Below the pieces are notes generated by a model. The model saw only the letters and a list, made by a program, of their open reading frames with translations. It was not told the DNA's origin and did not search any database. Positions 13,601 to 25,192 of a stretch of DNA of 64,000 nt are shown here, one piece after another. Each line of letters starts with the position of its first letter. The stretch's first letter is position 1. The DNA comes from Nymphalis io (taxonomy: Eukaryota > Arthropoda > Insecta > Lepidoptera > Nymphalidae), in the NCBI RefSeq assembly GCF_905147045.1, contig NC_065905.1, positions 9,424,001-9,488,000 of the forward strand. The letters run 5' to 3'. The position numbers and the translations under genes are program-made.

Positions 13601-16528
13601 ACATATATACACAATATAATTACACAATATAAACATATATACACAGTATAATTATGATATGTAGATGTTATAAAAGCGTGGCGTTGGTATTCGTTAATTT
13701 CCATGAATGAAAAATAAATATATTTTTTTATAGTTGATTATGTTTTTCTTTTGAGAAAAGACAGAGAGAACCGATGAAAACGTCATCGGTTCTCTCTGTA
13801 GAATCTACATTCAGAACCGGTGGTGCTTTATATACATAACTTGACGATTCAAAAGTACTTATTACTACTTGAATAAAGAATACTTTGATTATGTCGCGGC
13901 AATTTGCCTTTTTTTGTCAAATTAAATGTAAGGATTTGGCATCAGCAAACAGATGTTTCAGATACGTTAAATATATATTTTCAACACAAGGTTGAACCAC
14001 AAACCATAACTGTACCAATGGTTGATAGCATATCAATTTATGTCATGTCAAACTGCAATAACACCGAACGCTAAGGCAGTTTACGGAATGTTGCTACATT
14101 GCAAAAAAAATATTTTCTCATATAATGGTTTCAAGTATAATTAGAAATAATATATTGTTTCATTTTTAAAATGCATCATTCTATGCCGCTATATTTAATA
14201 AATAATATATATTCGTTTCTCCTCACGAAAATTGCTGATCCCATTGGCTGAACTTTCCATGTTATCGTGATAGTTTACTTTCAGATTGCTAATGCTATAC
14301 AAATATACGTGATATTTTTTTATCTCAAAGGTTTTGTACATCACTGCAAAAGTTAAAGAAATATCCCATATTTATCTATATATATTTATGTAGAAAACTC
14401 AACTCGTGGTTTTAGACTTTTAGAGGCTGGATTGTACATCTGTAGACTATGAGTATTAAAGAGAGAGTGAGTATGAGTATTAAGAGACTATGATCTGTAA
14501 CCCGCGCCGTGTTTACTCTATTCCAATTGCCTCGTCGGATTGTAAGATTGAGGGTATAGACTGAACCTGTGCTTGTACACATATAGCCTGTGCAGTTAAA
14601 TAACAATAACGGCTTTGTTGAAATTAGGCAAGCAAGACAGTCTTAGAATTTTCATAATATTATGAGCGATTTAAAAAAAAAACCCGCTCGCTGACTAATG
14701 TTGTTTGACAATGCGGACATGAGTGTGATTCGAACCTTTTCGTTGTCAATTTTCTGCAAAATTTGCCTCTCGCACATTCTGTTAAAAACAGAACCGTTTT
14801 GTCAAATTATGTTTTTATCTTGCAATGGCGTAATATTGAACAGTTTTACGTGTTCGATACGATTTAAAACCAATCTATGCAGAATATCAATTCCAGACAT
14901 TGTGTGCACAAACGGTAACGAGCCGCTACGAATCGGAAATACTCGAACGCACGGTACGGAATGTTTCAGTATATATTTTTTTCTCTATGAATGTTCGAAA
15001 TTCCTCGAAATAACGTACGTAGTATAAAATTTTCGAAATATGAATCATAAGCGCGTCAATTATCGATTAGCACTCGAGACCGTGATAACAGAAGTGTATC
15101 TTGTAATTTATATTTAAGTAGTATCGCGTGTTGTCGAATATAGCTTATTTATTTTTGAACGAAATTCGACTTATAAATAAATAAGTTATTAATCTAAAAT
15201 GATATATTTATATTAATATATATAATATAAAGCTGAAGAGTTTGTTTTAATATGCTATCGTTTGGGTATAGTAATTCGATTTGGAAAAAAAACTTCTTTA
15301 AATTCTCCCGTTAAATAGCTTATTTATTGAGAAAGTTTATAAGAATTATATAATATGCTACGAACCATGGGGACATTCGGGACTGATGAAAACTCTTGAA
15401 CAACAAGTATGTAGTAAGCGATAAGGTCGCCAAAATTGTATGCTACTTTTATTTAGGCTGTATCCATGTTTTGTATTTTTTTTTCTCTTTGTGGTGTTCA
15501 ATAAAATATAAAGTAAAGTAGTAACGTAGTTGACGTATTTAAGACACGTACGAAACGATTTGCCTCCTCGTTTCTGATACGCACCGCTAAGGTCTGGAAT
15601 AACCTCTCGACCTCCGTTTTCCCCACCACCTGCAATATCTCAAGCCTTCAAGTCAACAGTTAATAGGCATCTTCTAGACAAGCACTCTCCACCTTAGACT
15701 GTATCTTCATTTTCCATCAGGTGTGATAACAGTCAAGCGCTAGACTATATATAAAAAAAATACTTGCCTATTTAAACAGTTTCCAAGTTTAGTCTCCAGC
15801 GATTATGCCAACGTACATATATAGATGTTTGAATGCTTATTTAATTATTTTTAATTATATACTTTCTAACATAACAAACGAAAACATGCATTTATTTCAC
15901 TTACATTAACTTATTTAAAAAATAAATATATATTAAAAAATTATCTTCTATTATATATTCTGAAATTGTATTTTATGAATATTTTTATTGGTACAATATC
16001 GTGTTCGTTTTATAAGTAATTCATGTTACATTACTTTATATAGGCATTTAGTGTCAACTAAATACAAGCTACAAATGTTAAGTTTGTGTTCGCTCTCTCG
16101 CACGTGGTGTGACGTGATGTGACACTAGTGCTTCTAATGTACAACAAACATGACCTACATTTTATTGTATAAATCGTTCTTTTAAAAATACTTCTAGTAC
16201 TTAGGTTTATTTTTCAAACCAGGGTCGGGCCAGTACAAAGTTATCGGATTTTTCTATCAAATTCAGAATATGTAGAAATACAGAAATTCGTTAAAATCTT
16301 TTTAAATCACGTCACATACATGACTTCGAAACCTTGGATTTATTTTTTATAGAGTTCTGTTAGCAAAACGAATCGTTTCTTGAATGTAGAAACCAGGCAT
16401 TAATTAGTATGTACTATAAGAGTATTATTAGCCTAATACAATATTGTGTACTTACCTACATGTTTTTGCGAATAATAATTGCGGGGTATGCAGTTGGGGT
16501 GCAGTTCAATAAGGTGACTCAGTGTCAT

Positions 16529-16573
<45 letters not shown>

Positions 16574-19500
16574 TTATAGAATAGGAAGGTGGACGAGCAT
16601 ATGGGCCACCTGATGGTCAGTGGTCACCAAACGCCCTTAGACATTGGCATTGTAAGAAATGTCAACCATCGCTTATAGCCAATGCGCCACCAACCTTGGG
16701 AACTAAGATTTTATGTCCCTTGTGCCTGTAATTACACTGGCTCACTCACCCTTCAAACCGGAACACAACAATATCAAGTATTGCTGTTTTGCGGTAGAAT
16801 ATCTGATGAGTGGGTGGTACCTACCCAGACGAGCTTGCACAAAGCCCTACCACCAGTAATATATATATACCAAACCATTCTGTTATCTGTCTTTACGGTA
16901 AAAGATAATCGAATGTACGATAACTGCTAAATGTATGTCAGATGTGTTTATTAGTTTTAAACAATACTGTCATTATGAAATGTAAAATTATTCATTATAT
17001 TTGCTATTTTTTGTATTTAATGTTTTTTTTATTATCTGTGGTGTGCCTGGTTAGCGCCATTGTTATGTTATGATTGATAAACGGATCGAAGGAAGGAAGG
17101 TACCATATATATAAACGATAACGATCACTCATGAAACGTCAAGATGAGTTTTTTAAAGACCTCGGTAGGAGTCTAGTGATCGTTTTAATTATTCGTATAT
17201 ATCCTCATTTCGTAATAACAATGTGATCAGAGAAATTCAGTAAAAAACATATTTGTCGCATATTGTCGAGATATAGCGCGTAACAGAGACGAACTAACGT
17301 GTTACGTTATAGAACTAAATTCACTGTGGGAAACATTGTCGATTACAAGACAAAATAAATCTTGTTTGAGATTATTGCCTATTGCCGATTACGTGATGCA
17401 AGATTTTTATGTAATCAATGATATTATTATATAAAATAAATGGTTCAAATATAAATTAAAAACGCAGGTATATTATTTTATATAAGGTTACGTTAATTGT
17501 AACCTTATATAAAATAACAAAATATAATATTATAGAAAGTAAATTATCGATAAAGTCTATTCCCAATCACAATATTTATAAATTCCACCTAAGATATACC
17601 GGCTTCATTTATAAAAGTGTTATAACGTTTATTCGAACAAATTTATTATAAATAAAAATATTATATAGGGACAATGATAATAAAATATATTTCATCTTAA
17701 TGATTTACCTTGGCTCTAGACCAGAGGATTATTAATATTGGCGCCCGACAAGGGACTGCTCATTTGAAGGATATTTGTTTTGGCGTTAATTCTTAACTTT
17801 GATGTTTGATTTTCAAAGTAATAAACAAACTGAAACCTTTAGTTCCAATTCATTGGATTTATTATAAGACTTTTGATGTATAATATCTACTTACACATAT
17901 ATAAAAATTGATACTTCTTTATGTTTATATTGTATGCTTTCAAGCATTGTTGATCCGATTCAATCAATCTTAAATTCTACATTTGTTTTTGGCGTTTGTG
18001 TAATGGTTTCTCGCATAGTACCGTCGTCGTAAAAAATGTGGTGCGTGAGACGTATCGAACTATTGTTTATCCAGATTTTCGCTAGTCTATTGCAAAATAT
18101 GCTGGTAATAAATAAATGAATCTAAAATTTGTATTAAAAGTTTGAAAGAGAACATTAATTATATTATTAATTCCTCTTTATTTTTTCAGAAAAAGGACTG
18201 TATCTCCGAGCACTATACTTAAACGAGAACAAAAATGGCTGCGCATGTTGAATAATTGGGAAGCGTTTATGAGCAAAAATTATAAAAAAGTACGTGAGAG
18301 ATGCCGAAAAGGTTAGTTTTGGTGATAATTGCTTTTAAAATATGCATGGGTTTTTGTTTTGCATAGTAACAGCCTGTAAATGTTCCATTGCTGGACTAAG
18401 GCCTCCTCTTCATTTGATGACAATATTTGGAGCTTATTCCACCACGCTGCTCTAATGCGTGTTGGTGGATACACATGTGGCAGAAAAGGCTTTGGATTTG
18501 AAAATAAATTATTTATCATTTAATTTTAGGTATTCCTGCCTCAGTCAGACCGAAAGCCTGGCTTTATCTCTGCGGGGGACAGCTGTTACTGGAGAAACAT
18601 CCTGAAGAATACGAGGAACTTTTGCAAGCACCAGGTGACCCGAAATGCATGGAAGACATCAGAAAGGATCTCCATAGACAGTTTCCATACCACGAAATGT
18701 TTATAAGGGAAGAAGGACTTGGGTAAGTTATTATTATACGACACTAACTGCTCCGCGTTTAATGTTCCTGCTCCGCCCCAGGGCCGTAACTTGATAAATT
18801 CGACTGGTAGTTTTTGAGATTAGGATGTTCAAACAACAAAACAAAATCTAAAGTCTTATTATGTTATTATAGATTACAAAATGAGAAAACACATTACTGG
18901 TGGTAGAGCTTTGCGCAAGCTCGTCTGGGTAGATTCCACCCACTCATCAGATATTCTACCGCAAAACAGCAGTACTTGGTATTGTTGTGTTCCGGTTTGA
19001 AGGGTGAGTGAACCAGTGTAATTACAGGCACAGAGGACATAACATCCCCAAGATTGGTGGCGCATTGGTGATGTAAGCGATGGTTAACATTTCTTACAAT
19101 GCCAATGTCTATGGGCGTTGGTGACCACTTACCATAAGGTGGCCCATATGCTCGTCCGCCTACCTATTTTATATAAAAAATATTGCAAATATATTTATAT
19201 TGCTTGTTCCATATTGGATTTATCTAAAAAGCTTATTACAATTAATCAATTTAATCGATATGTAAAAACCGGCTTAAGGTACAGATTCATCACTAAATTA
19301 AAGCGCGTGTATATTCAGCTTCGTATCGTGTTTTGTTTCGTCATCGTATCGTGTTTTGTCAGAACCGTAAAACGCTTGATTTAAGAATCACTAGTGTTTG
19401 ACCTTGAAGTGTTACCCTCGTCACGCTCAAAGGGGTACTTAATAAAATAATAGACATTTCATATAACATCTTAACCTTACAGATACTAACCTTTACGTCA

Positions 19501-22500
19501 ATATGGGTACAATGTTTTTATGTGAAAAACAAATAAACTTACCTCTTTATAATATTTATTAAACACATACGATACGGTCTGTTCCTCCCCCCCCCCCCCC
19601 CCCATCCGCTGTCGGGCAAAAACCTCATCTCCTGTGTCTTCACTTCAGATTTAGTAATTATTCCACCATTCTACTCAACTGCTGTTTGTTAGATATGCAC
19701 GGAAGAGTTTTATCTCATTCATGCAAGTTGAATTGGACAAAATGTAATCATGATTACAGATTAACTTTGATTGATTCTGAAGAGGGCACGCTGGGATGTC
19801 CTGCGGCACTTTCTTGACTTACTCACTTTACTTTTTTATTTTATTACTTTAGTTAATCTGTAATAGTAATTGTTAATCATTACTCTGATTATATTTTGCC
19901 CGAATCTGCTTACCTATCTTAGGTGTCTTCGCGATGATTTTCTCCATCGATTGGTAAAAGATTATAATTCATCTTTAAAAACAAAGTACTACGTGAAATG
20001 TGTGCGTTAGTTATCCGTACCAACGGGTTATTCATGTAAGATCCTCGTGGTTTGTTCACGGGCCTTCTAGGCCAGTGTTAGTATAAGTTTACGATAGTTT
20101 ATTTCACTATGCTATTGAAAATCCTCGCGATGTTTTCCTTCATCGCTGAGTAAGTGATGAATTATAAACACAAAGTAACAGCTGTATCAAATCCGTTATC
20201 ATTCATTATCTGATCTGGAAGGTTCATCATCTGGGCCAACTCGGCCAATAGCGGCTATACGGCCATAGTGTTATTTATAAAGATCGAAGTAATGTTAGTA
20301 AAAGTTCACAAAAACTTGTGACGCATAACTTTCGATATTTTCGAACCGTATGGCCTGACGCCCGGCACGTAATGAATGATTCATAAAGGGTGCAATTCTT
20401 TCCGTATTTAATAATCGAATGAGCTCGACCACACGACCAATTAAGTTTTTATGTGTTCCCATTTGACAACAGCAATTTCAGTAGGCTCATCCTCATTTCA
20501 ATAGATGAAATTAAATGTAGACTATTTGGAAGTACTGGCATTGTTTCTAATCTGTATATTCTGAACGAATTTGATTTGTAATAATATAATTATTAATCTT
20601 GAATAGTAATTTCCTGCTTGTTTTTTCTGTCTATATATTTTTATATCAAATGTTATGCTTCGTCTATTTATGATTACCAGTCAGGGTAAGTACAGATACG
20701 TACATCGTGGTTTTTCTCATTACATGGCAATAATTCAAAACGTTACTTAGAACTAATTGATTATTGCACTAACTATTGCGTAGTGCACAAAATTGTACCT
20801 ACTTTTTGTTGACAACTCAAGGTAAAAACTTGTTTTACCAAAGCGTGTTAAAACGATACACAAATTATCAAATGTACTTTAAATAGCAAATATATATTAC
20901 TTATATACTACACTACTGCCAGTGGCTTCTTCCGTATAATTATGAGGGGGAGTCAAGTTTTAGGAGCCTATTTGTTACGGATATAATATAATCCTCTACT
21001 ACAAATTTTCTCCAAATCCGCCAAGACGTTTTTGGATGATACAACCAAACTTACATTTATAATATTTTAATAATTGAAAATAAAAAAAGAAAATATTGAA
21101 ATATTACTGGTGGTAGGGCTTTGTGCAAGCTCGTCTGGGTAGGTACTACCCACTCATCAGATATTCTACCGCAAAACAGCAATACTTGATATTGTTGTGT
21201 TCCGGTTTGAAGGGTGAGTGAGCCAGTGTAATTACAGGCACAAGGGACATAAAATCTTAGTTCCCAAGGTTGGTGGCGCATTGGCTATAAGCGATGGTTG
21301 ACATTTCTTACAATGCCAATGTCTAAGGGCGTTTGGTGACCACTTACTATCAGGTGGCCCATATGCTCGTCCACCTTCCTATTCTATAAAAAAAAATAAC
21401 TAAAGATTTTGGAAGATACAAGTTTTGGATACCTACGATTATGTAAACAAACGATTCTTAATATGGGTTCCGAGGCGCCTTAGGGTTAGGGTTGAAAATC
21501 ATTAAATACTCACGACAATCCTTGAATTATAGTTGTAACTAATCAAAGTTTTTACGTTTATTTCGAAATGCAGGGCGTTTTAGTTATTATTAAAGCTCGT
21601 ATATGGGTTCCGTGTGAGAAGGAGATTAATTTCTGAGCTTAAGAACCGCTGACATAGACTATTACGAGGCGTGAAATTAACGCCGCTTCAGGAATTTTAA
21701 TTAAATGCGGTCAAGCGCTTATTCTTGCATTCTCCTTTTATTTGATTACAGGTGGCAGGGTTTTTTATTCATTGGAAGATGTAAGCTTTAGAATTCGTAT
21801 TTTAAATTTAAATATATAGATATACTTGAATCTGTTTCATATCATATAACTGTTATTATGGTGATGTCTTCCTGACCGATTTCGGCCACGGCGGCCAATC
21901 TCAAGAGAGATTAGCCAACTGTGCAGGGCATTTTTTTTTAAATTTATTTATTTATAACAACAAAATATTAACATTTATTTGTATTCTTCCTACCTACAAG
22001 CTTTGATAGCTTGTTTGAGTGTTGTATATAGCGCAAACACACACTGCTTGATTACTACACTACTAATAAACTAAATAACTTTTTATTGGCCCGATCTGGA
22101 TTTTGAACCGAGGAGGCTGTGTGGCCCTATAAGTAGCCACTACACCAAAGAGGCAGTCGTTCAACAAGACAAACCCTCGGCTTAATATGTAAACTAGCTC
22201 CGCACGGTCTCATCTTTATTTTATGACATATTCAAACGATTTTACCAGCTAAACCCAGGCAGTACTTTTGAAAATACATTTTTAGTTTGATAGTTCCATT
22301 ATTGAAAAAGTCTATAGGCTTTATAAAGTACAATAGAGCCATTCTGTAAGAACGAACTTGAAGCTCACCGCAAGAGCATGATCTTGAAATGTCAGATAGT
22401 GATATGCGACATTGACCATAATAGTTATAACAGTTAAAGGATACACGCGTCAAAATAGCGTATCACCGTAAGTCGATTTACAATATATTACGTGTGAGAT

Positions 22501-24977
22501 GAATAAATACCGAATAGTGCTGCTGTGCTAGTTGAGTATAACTTTTTAAACGTCTTCGCTAATCGAGTTAACGAACATTCGAAAAAGATATGAACAGTGG
22601 CACGCGAGTTTTATTACTTATTCCATAGCTTTGACGTTACCTGCGATTTGTATGGAATTACGATTACTGTCACTAGGTGGCGCTGTTTTTATTCCATACG
22701 AATCGTAGTTAAAGTCAACACTCGAATAAGCCAAAAAACTCAAACTAGGTACACTGGTAATCAAAGTATATTATTATATACTCAATATAATAAGAATGTA
22801 CATGATACGAATCTATTGGAATTAAGCAGTAATTTAATAAAAACTTTTGTTAGATTTCTTAATAAAGGCGAATTATATTTGCTCACAAGTGACATTTTGT
22901 ATTAATAAATACGAACAACGCCACTAGCGGATGAAAACAAAAACAACTCACACGTTTATGAAGGCAGTCCGCAACAAAACGTTTACAAAGACAACTATGA
23001 AATACTTGATAAATTTTTATTTTATTGATTTTATTGAGATGAATTAATCTCTGTTTATAATGCACTATTCAAATAGGCTCTAAAACACTTTAGAGTCATT
23101 TAACAGGATTATATTAAATTTAAAAATTAATAATGCATTTAATAATTTAGCCGACATGGCCTAGTGGTTAGAACGTATCAATCTTAATTGATAATCGTTG
23201 GTTCAAACTCGGGCAAGCACCACTGAATTTTCATGTGCTTAATTTGTGCTTATAATTCATCTCGTGCTTGACGGTGAAGGAAGACATCGTGAGGAAACCT
23301 GCATGTGTCTAATTTCATTGAAATGATGCCACATGTGTATTCTACCAACCCGCATTGGAGCAGCGTGGTGGAATAAGCTCCAAACCTTCTCCTCAAAAGG
23401 GAGAGGAGGCCTTAGCCTAGCAGTAGGACATTAATAGGCTGTTACTGTAATGCAATTAATGAGTTATTACAGTAAGATGACATACGTACCTGTAAAATTC
23501 ACAACTACAATAATATGTTTGTTCTTTTGATTTTTTTCAGGCAACAAGAATTATTCTGCGTTTTAAAAGCATACTCAGTGCTGAATCCGAAAGTGGGGTA
23601 TTTCCAAGCGCAGGCGCCGGTCGCTGCGTTCCTGCTGATGCATATGCCAGCGGTGCAGGCGTTCTGGTGTCTCGTCAGCATCAGCGACAAATACCTCAGC
23701 GGATATTATAACCCGGGATTAGAGGTTATTTATTTATATTCGTTTTATTCTAGTGTACAAGTTTTGTGTTGAAGTCAGAATACTAAATTTTTATATAAAA
23801 TTTTAAAAATACACACATTTAAATATATAACATGTGGCCAGGTCCTCCAGCGGGACGGCGACATCCTGCACGCACTGCTGCGCCGCACCGCGCCCGCCGT
23901 GCACCGCCACCTGGGCAAGCACCGCGTGGAGCCCGTGCTGTACGCCACCGAATGGTTCCTGTGCGCGCTCACCCGCACGCTGCCCTGGGACAGCCTGCTG
24001 CGCGTCTGGGACTGCTTCCTCTGCGAGGGCGTCAAGGTATCCTTGGCGACCAACATTACTATCTGCCTCCAGTAGCAACTGGAGGTGAGGTGCAGAAGAT
24101 ATAACAGCGCATCTGTGTGCGCGCAAACACTGTTCCCTTAATCTCATAGTCTGATGGAATGGCAATCCGAGGCGATCTGTTTGAGATCAGACGCAGGAGG
24201 AATTATTTTAAATTCGTACAGCACTCCGTGAGATTTAAAAATAATAGTAACTTTTATTGCAGGATTAATGACTCTTTAGTAAATAAATTAATAACAATTA
24301 AATATGTTTCCAGGTTTTATTCAAAGCGGCTTTAGTAATCCTAGCGGGAGCGTTGGGTCCGGCCAAGGTCCGCAAGCGAGCGGCCGGACTCTGCGAGACT
24401 CTGGAAGTACTTCGTCATCCGCCCGAGGGGATCCTCGGGGAGGACTACCTCATGTACCACATGCAGCGTCTCAACCTAACCGAGGAGGACTTCGAGTTTG
24501 AGCACCAGAGGCAGACCGCCAAACGACGCGCCATGGCCAATAGAAGGTATTTATTCATAAAAATGAGTGTCTTGGTTTTATATGTGGCAACATTTATAGT
24601 TGTTAATAATTATTTATAAAGAAAAATTAAAGATACTTTGTATGCCGACTATTAGTTAATACATTTAGTAGAGAATGTTGATGTTTGTATATAAAATTGA
24701 TAGTGAGTGACGCCCAAATTGGTGTTTAAACCTATACCGAAACATAACACAGGAAATTATTTATAACACACACAAACAGACACGTGTGTTTCAACACTGG
24801 CTTACAATACATGTTATTATCTATTTTAAAAATCAGAGATTAATTTTTTTTTATATTGTCATAAGTATTTGCAAAAAAACGTCTTATTTATTTTATTCGA
24901 ATGATGATTATTTATGTAGTAATACAGATAAGTCATAAAATCCTAATCAAATATTTAACATTTCCAGTGGTAGCTGA
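7635..24977 (+). CDS. wkd: TBC1D10/whacked-type Rab GTPase-activating protein
   Basis: TBC-domain GAP that stimulates GTP hydrolysis on Rab proteins; the TBC1D10 group, including fly whacked, is linked to Rab35 and membrane traffic. Exons: 7635-7768, 18190-18311, 18530-18722, 23541-23724, 23842-24036, 24314-24546 and 24968-24977; the last adds only Ser-Gly-Ser-stop after a split Ser. All junctions are GT-AG and in frame, total 356 residues. The region REQKWLRMLNNWEAFM precedes the TBC domain (about 86-300). The arginine finger is I129-R-K-D-L-H-R135 and the glutamine finger is Y170-F-Q172. Other TBC1D10 marks are HRQFPYHEMF, AAFLLMHMPAVQAFWCL, YATEWFLCALTRTLPW and RVWDCFLCEG. The protein is short because it lacks the long C-terminal tail and PDZ-binding end of vertebrate EPI64. 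Exon 5 is strikingly GC-rich. The symbol is inferred from the closest family. Confidence 0.88.
9163..9239. repeat. inverted repeat (hairpin, ~29-nt arms)
   Basis: Arms 9163-9191 and 9211-9239 are near-complementary (agattcttcYgtacaaaatg at the outside), separated by about 19 nt. It lies in the first intron of the Rab-GAP gene, immediately before a family A copy. Confidence 0.7.
9299..9608 (+). mobile_element. family A element, copy 2
   Basis: Sense copy with the head at 'gagtggtagggcc', internal 'atcagatattctactgcaaaatagc', a short duplicated stretch around 9425-9475 ('ataacatctt' occurs near both ends of it), and an A-rich tail after 'ctacctattc'. Within the first Rab-GAP intron. Confidence 0.8.
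10450..10543 (+). mobile_element. 3' end fragment of the CR1/Jockey-type LINE
   Basis: Matches the 3' end of the LINE at 59965-61385 in reverse: 'tttggactctactaccactt' with the 18-nt stem-loop motif at 10479-10496, then 'gtagagtcatttgccctcccgg' and an A-rich tail. Severely 5'-truncated, as is common for LINEs. Confidence 0.75.
11014..11195 (+). repeat. dispersed family H, copy 1
   Basis: Starts 'tttataaatgcgaaagtgag' and ends with 'gggcgaagccgcgggcgga'. The first half matches 53468-53620 ('ataaatgcgaaagtgagtttg', 'gttacgc', 'tcaac..accgatc', 'gtacagaaaa'). The motif set is common in lepidopteran dispersed repeats; I do not assign a class. Confidence 0.6.
11342..11436. repeat. (TA)n-rich palindromic microsatellite
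   Basis: Alternating TA tracts with 'catatttacgtatatatatacgtaaatat' type symmetry and a repeated 'ttatggcatatt' unit near 11400-11425. Confidence 0.7.
11922..12055 (-). mobile_element. MITE family G, copy 2 (one end degraded)
   Basis: In reverse orientation it matches the complete MITE at 29477-29607: 'aacgttgcttagc', 'tgtttagttaaa', 'tctctttcWWtcattgttgatt' and the end 'agtaaggcc' (seen as ggccttact at 11922). The second terminal repeat is eroded. Confidence 0.55.
12312..12376 (+). repeat. SINE family B, 3' fragment
   Basis: 'gggagaggaggcctttagcc' followed by 'cagcagtgggacattcacag' and 'gctgttacggt', the family B 3' end. No head present. Confidence 0.7.
12617..12888 (+). mobile_element. 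tRNA-derived SINE family C, copy 1
   Basis: tRNA-like head with an A-box-like 'tggcgtggttggtaga' and a near-perfect B box 'ggatcgattcc' flanked by complementary arms, followed by a ~190 bp unrelated body and an (ATT)n tail. A second copy lies at 41806-42080 on the other strand and is about 90% identical by eye. Not a working tRNA: the acceptor and anticodon arms do not pair fully. Confidence 0.85.
13311..13602 (+). mobile_element. family A element, copy 3
   Basis: Near full-length sense copy from 'actggtggtagagctttg' to 'cctacctattctataaa'. Within the first Rab-GAP intron. Confidence 0.88.
13761..13799. repeat. perfect 17-bp stem-loop
   Basis: Arm 13761-13777 (acagagagaaccgatga) is exactly complementary to 13783-13799, with a 5-nt loop (aaacg). 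It sits in an intron and belongs to no repeat family I could find in the window. Confidence 0.8.
15545..15752 (+). mobile_element. 3' end relic of a second non-LTR retrotransposon
   Basis: Encodes a decayed ORF2 C-terminus: FLIRTAKVWNNLSTSVFP, then after a frame break VNRHLLDKHSPP-stop. A 3' UTR follows with 'ttccatcaggtgtgataac' and an A-rich end. The 'W(N)NLP..VF' tail is common to Jockey/CR1-like ORF2 proteins. 5' truncated. Confidence 0.6.
16532..16570. repeat. (AT)n microsatellite at a family A insertion
   Basis: About 39 bp of alternating AT directly abutting family A copy 4. AT repeats also resume just beyond its other end (16859-16868), suggesting insertion into the microsatellite. 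Confidence 0.8.
16571..16858 (-). mobile_element. family A element, copy 4 (young subfamily)
   Basis: Full-length antisense copy. It shares 'ggctataagcgatggttgac' and 'ctaagggcgtttggtgac' on the sense strand with copies 6 and 11, defining a subfamily of nearly identical members. Confidence 0.9.
17473..17517. repeat. perfect 19-bp stem-loop
   Basis: Arms 17473-17491 and 17499-17517 are exactly complementary (ttattttatataaggttac) with a 7-nt loop. Located in the first Rab-GAP intron about 670 nt before exon 2. Confidence 0.75.
18371..18482 (-). repeat. SINE family B, 3' part, in Rab-GAP intron 2
   Basis: Antisense copy with 'aacagcctgtaaatgttcc', 'ttccaccacgctgctctaat' and 'acacatgtgg'. It occupies about half of the 218-bp intron between exons 2 and 3. 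Confidence 0.75.
18893..19180 (+). mobile_element. family A element, copy 5
   Basis: Sense copy from 'attactggtggtagagcttt' to 'cgcctacctattttatataaaaaa', with a small deletion around 'aacatc-cccaagattgg'. Confidence 0.88.
19587..19603. repeat. poly-C tract
   Basis: Seventeen consecutive C residues in an otherwise AT-rich intron. Confidence 0.9.
20040..20250 (-). repeat. degenerate SINE family B-related element
   Basis: On the minus strand it reads 'ggccgagttggcccagatg' (tRNA-like head), then 'tttataattcatcact', 'gatgaaggaaaacatcgcga'. Heavily diverged. A second, weaker echo of the same middle section is at about 19922-19980. Confidence 0.5.
21101..21396 (+). mobile_element. family A element, copy 6 (young subfamily)
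   Basis: Sense copy almost identical to copies 4 and 11, ending 'ccaccttcctattctataaa' and poly-A. Confidence 0.9.
21860..22158 (-). mobile_element. SINE family D variant with a replaced middle
   Basis: On the minus strand the head (about 22158-22085) has 'gactgcctctttggtgtagt', a B-box-like 'ggttcaaaatcc' and 'gatcgggcc'. The tail (21930-21860) has 'gctaatctctcttgagattg' and 'gccgccgtggcc', both as in the copy at 42684-43025. The bases between (about 21935-22078) are AT-rich and do not match that copy. Confidence 0.6.
22328..22516 (+). repeat. dispersed family E, copy 2
   Basis: Diverged partner of 6757-6905, with an extra ~50 bp ('gtcagatagtgatatgcgac' region) in the middle. Confidence 0.55.
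22606..22741. mobile_element. fold-back (palindromic MITE-like) element
   Basis: Two halves are imperfectly complementary over about 55 bp: 'gagttttattacttattcc...gcgatttgtatggaat' against 'attccatacgaatcgtag...gaataagccaaaaaactc'. The centre is 'gtcactaggtggcgctg'. No clear target duplication was identified. Confidence 0.55.
23151..23450 (+). mobile_element. tRNA-derived SINE family B, full-length copy
   Basis: tRNA-like head 'acatggcctagtggttagaa' (A box) and 'ggttcaaactc' (B box). The body has 'aattcatctcgtgcttgacg', 'ggaaacctgcatgtgtctaa' and 'ggagcagcgtggtggaataa', and the 3' end is 'gagaggaggccttagcc...ggctgttactgtaat'. It ends about 90 bp before Rab-GAP exon 4. Confidence 0.85.
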
Positions 24978-25192
24978 TTCAGCGAGTGTTCCTTTAAGCG
25001 TTATTCAAAGAATAACGCGCGGGACATATTCCACACTCTGTAAATGAGTGTTATAAAAACTGCCAAGTTAAAATAAACCTTAAAACGTGAGTGATATTGA
25101 CGATAATACATTGCGTGTATAACGAACTACGAAAACGACTTTTTTTAAAGTGAAGTGAGGTGTAAGTGGTAAATTAAACTGCCAATGAAACG
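24978..25192 (+). other. Rab-GAP 3' UTR and flank
   Basis: Follows the stop codon. An AATAAA-like hexamer occurs near 25073 ('aaaataaacc'). Confidence 0.35.

Noticed and set aside
23775..24165. Open frames on the minus strand over Rab-GAP exon 5
   Set aside because: Shadows created by the very high GC content of that exon; the plus-strand TBC domain explains the sequence.
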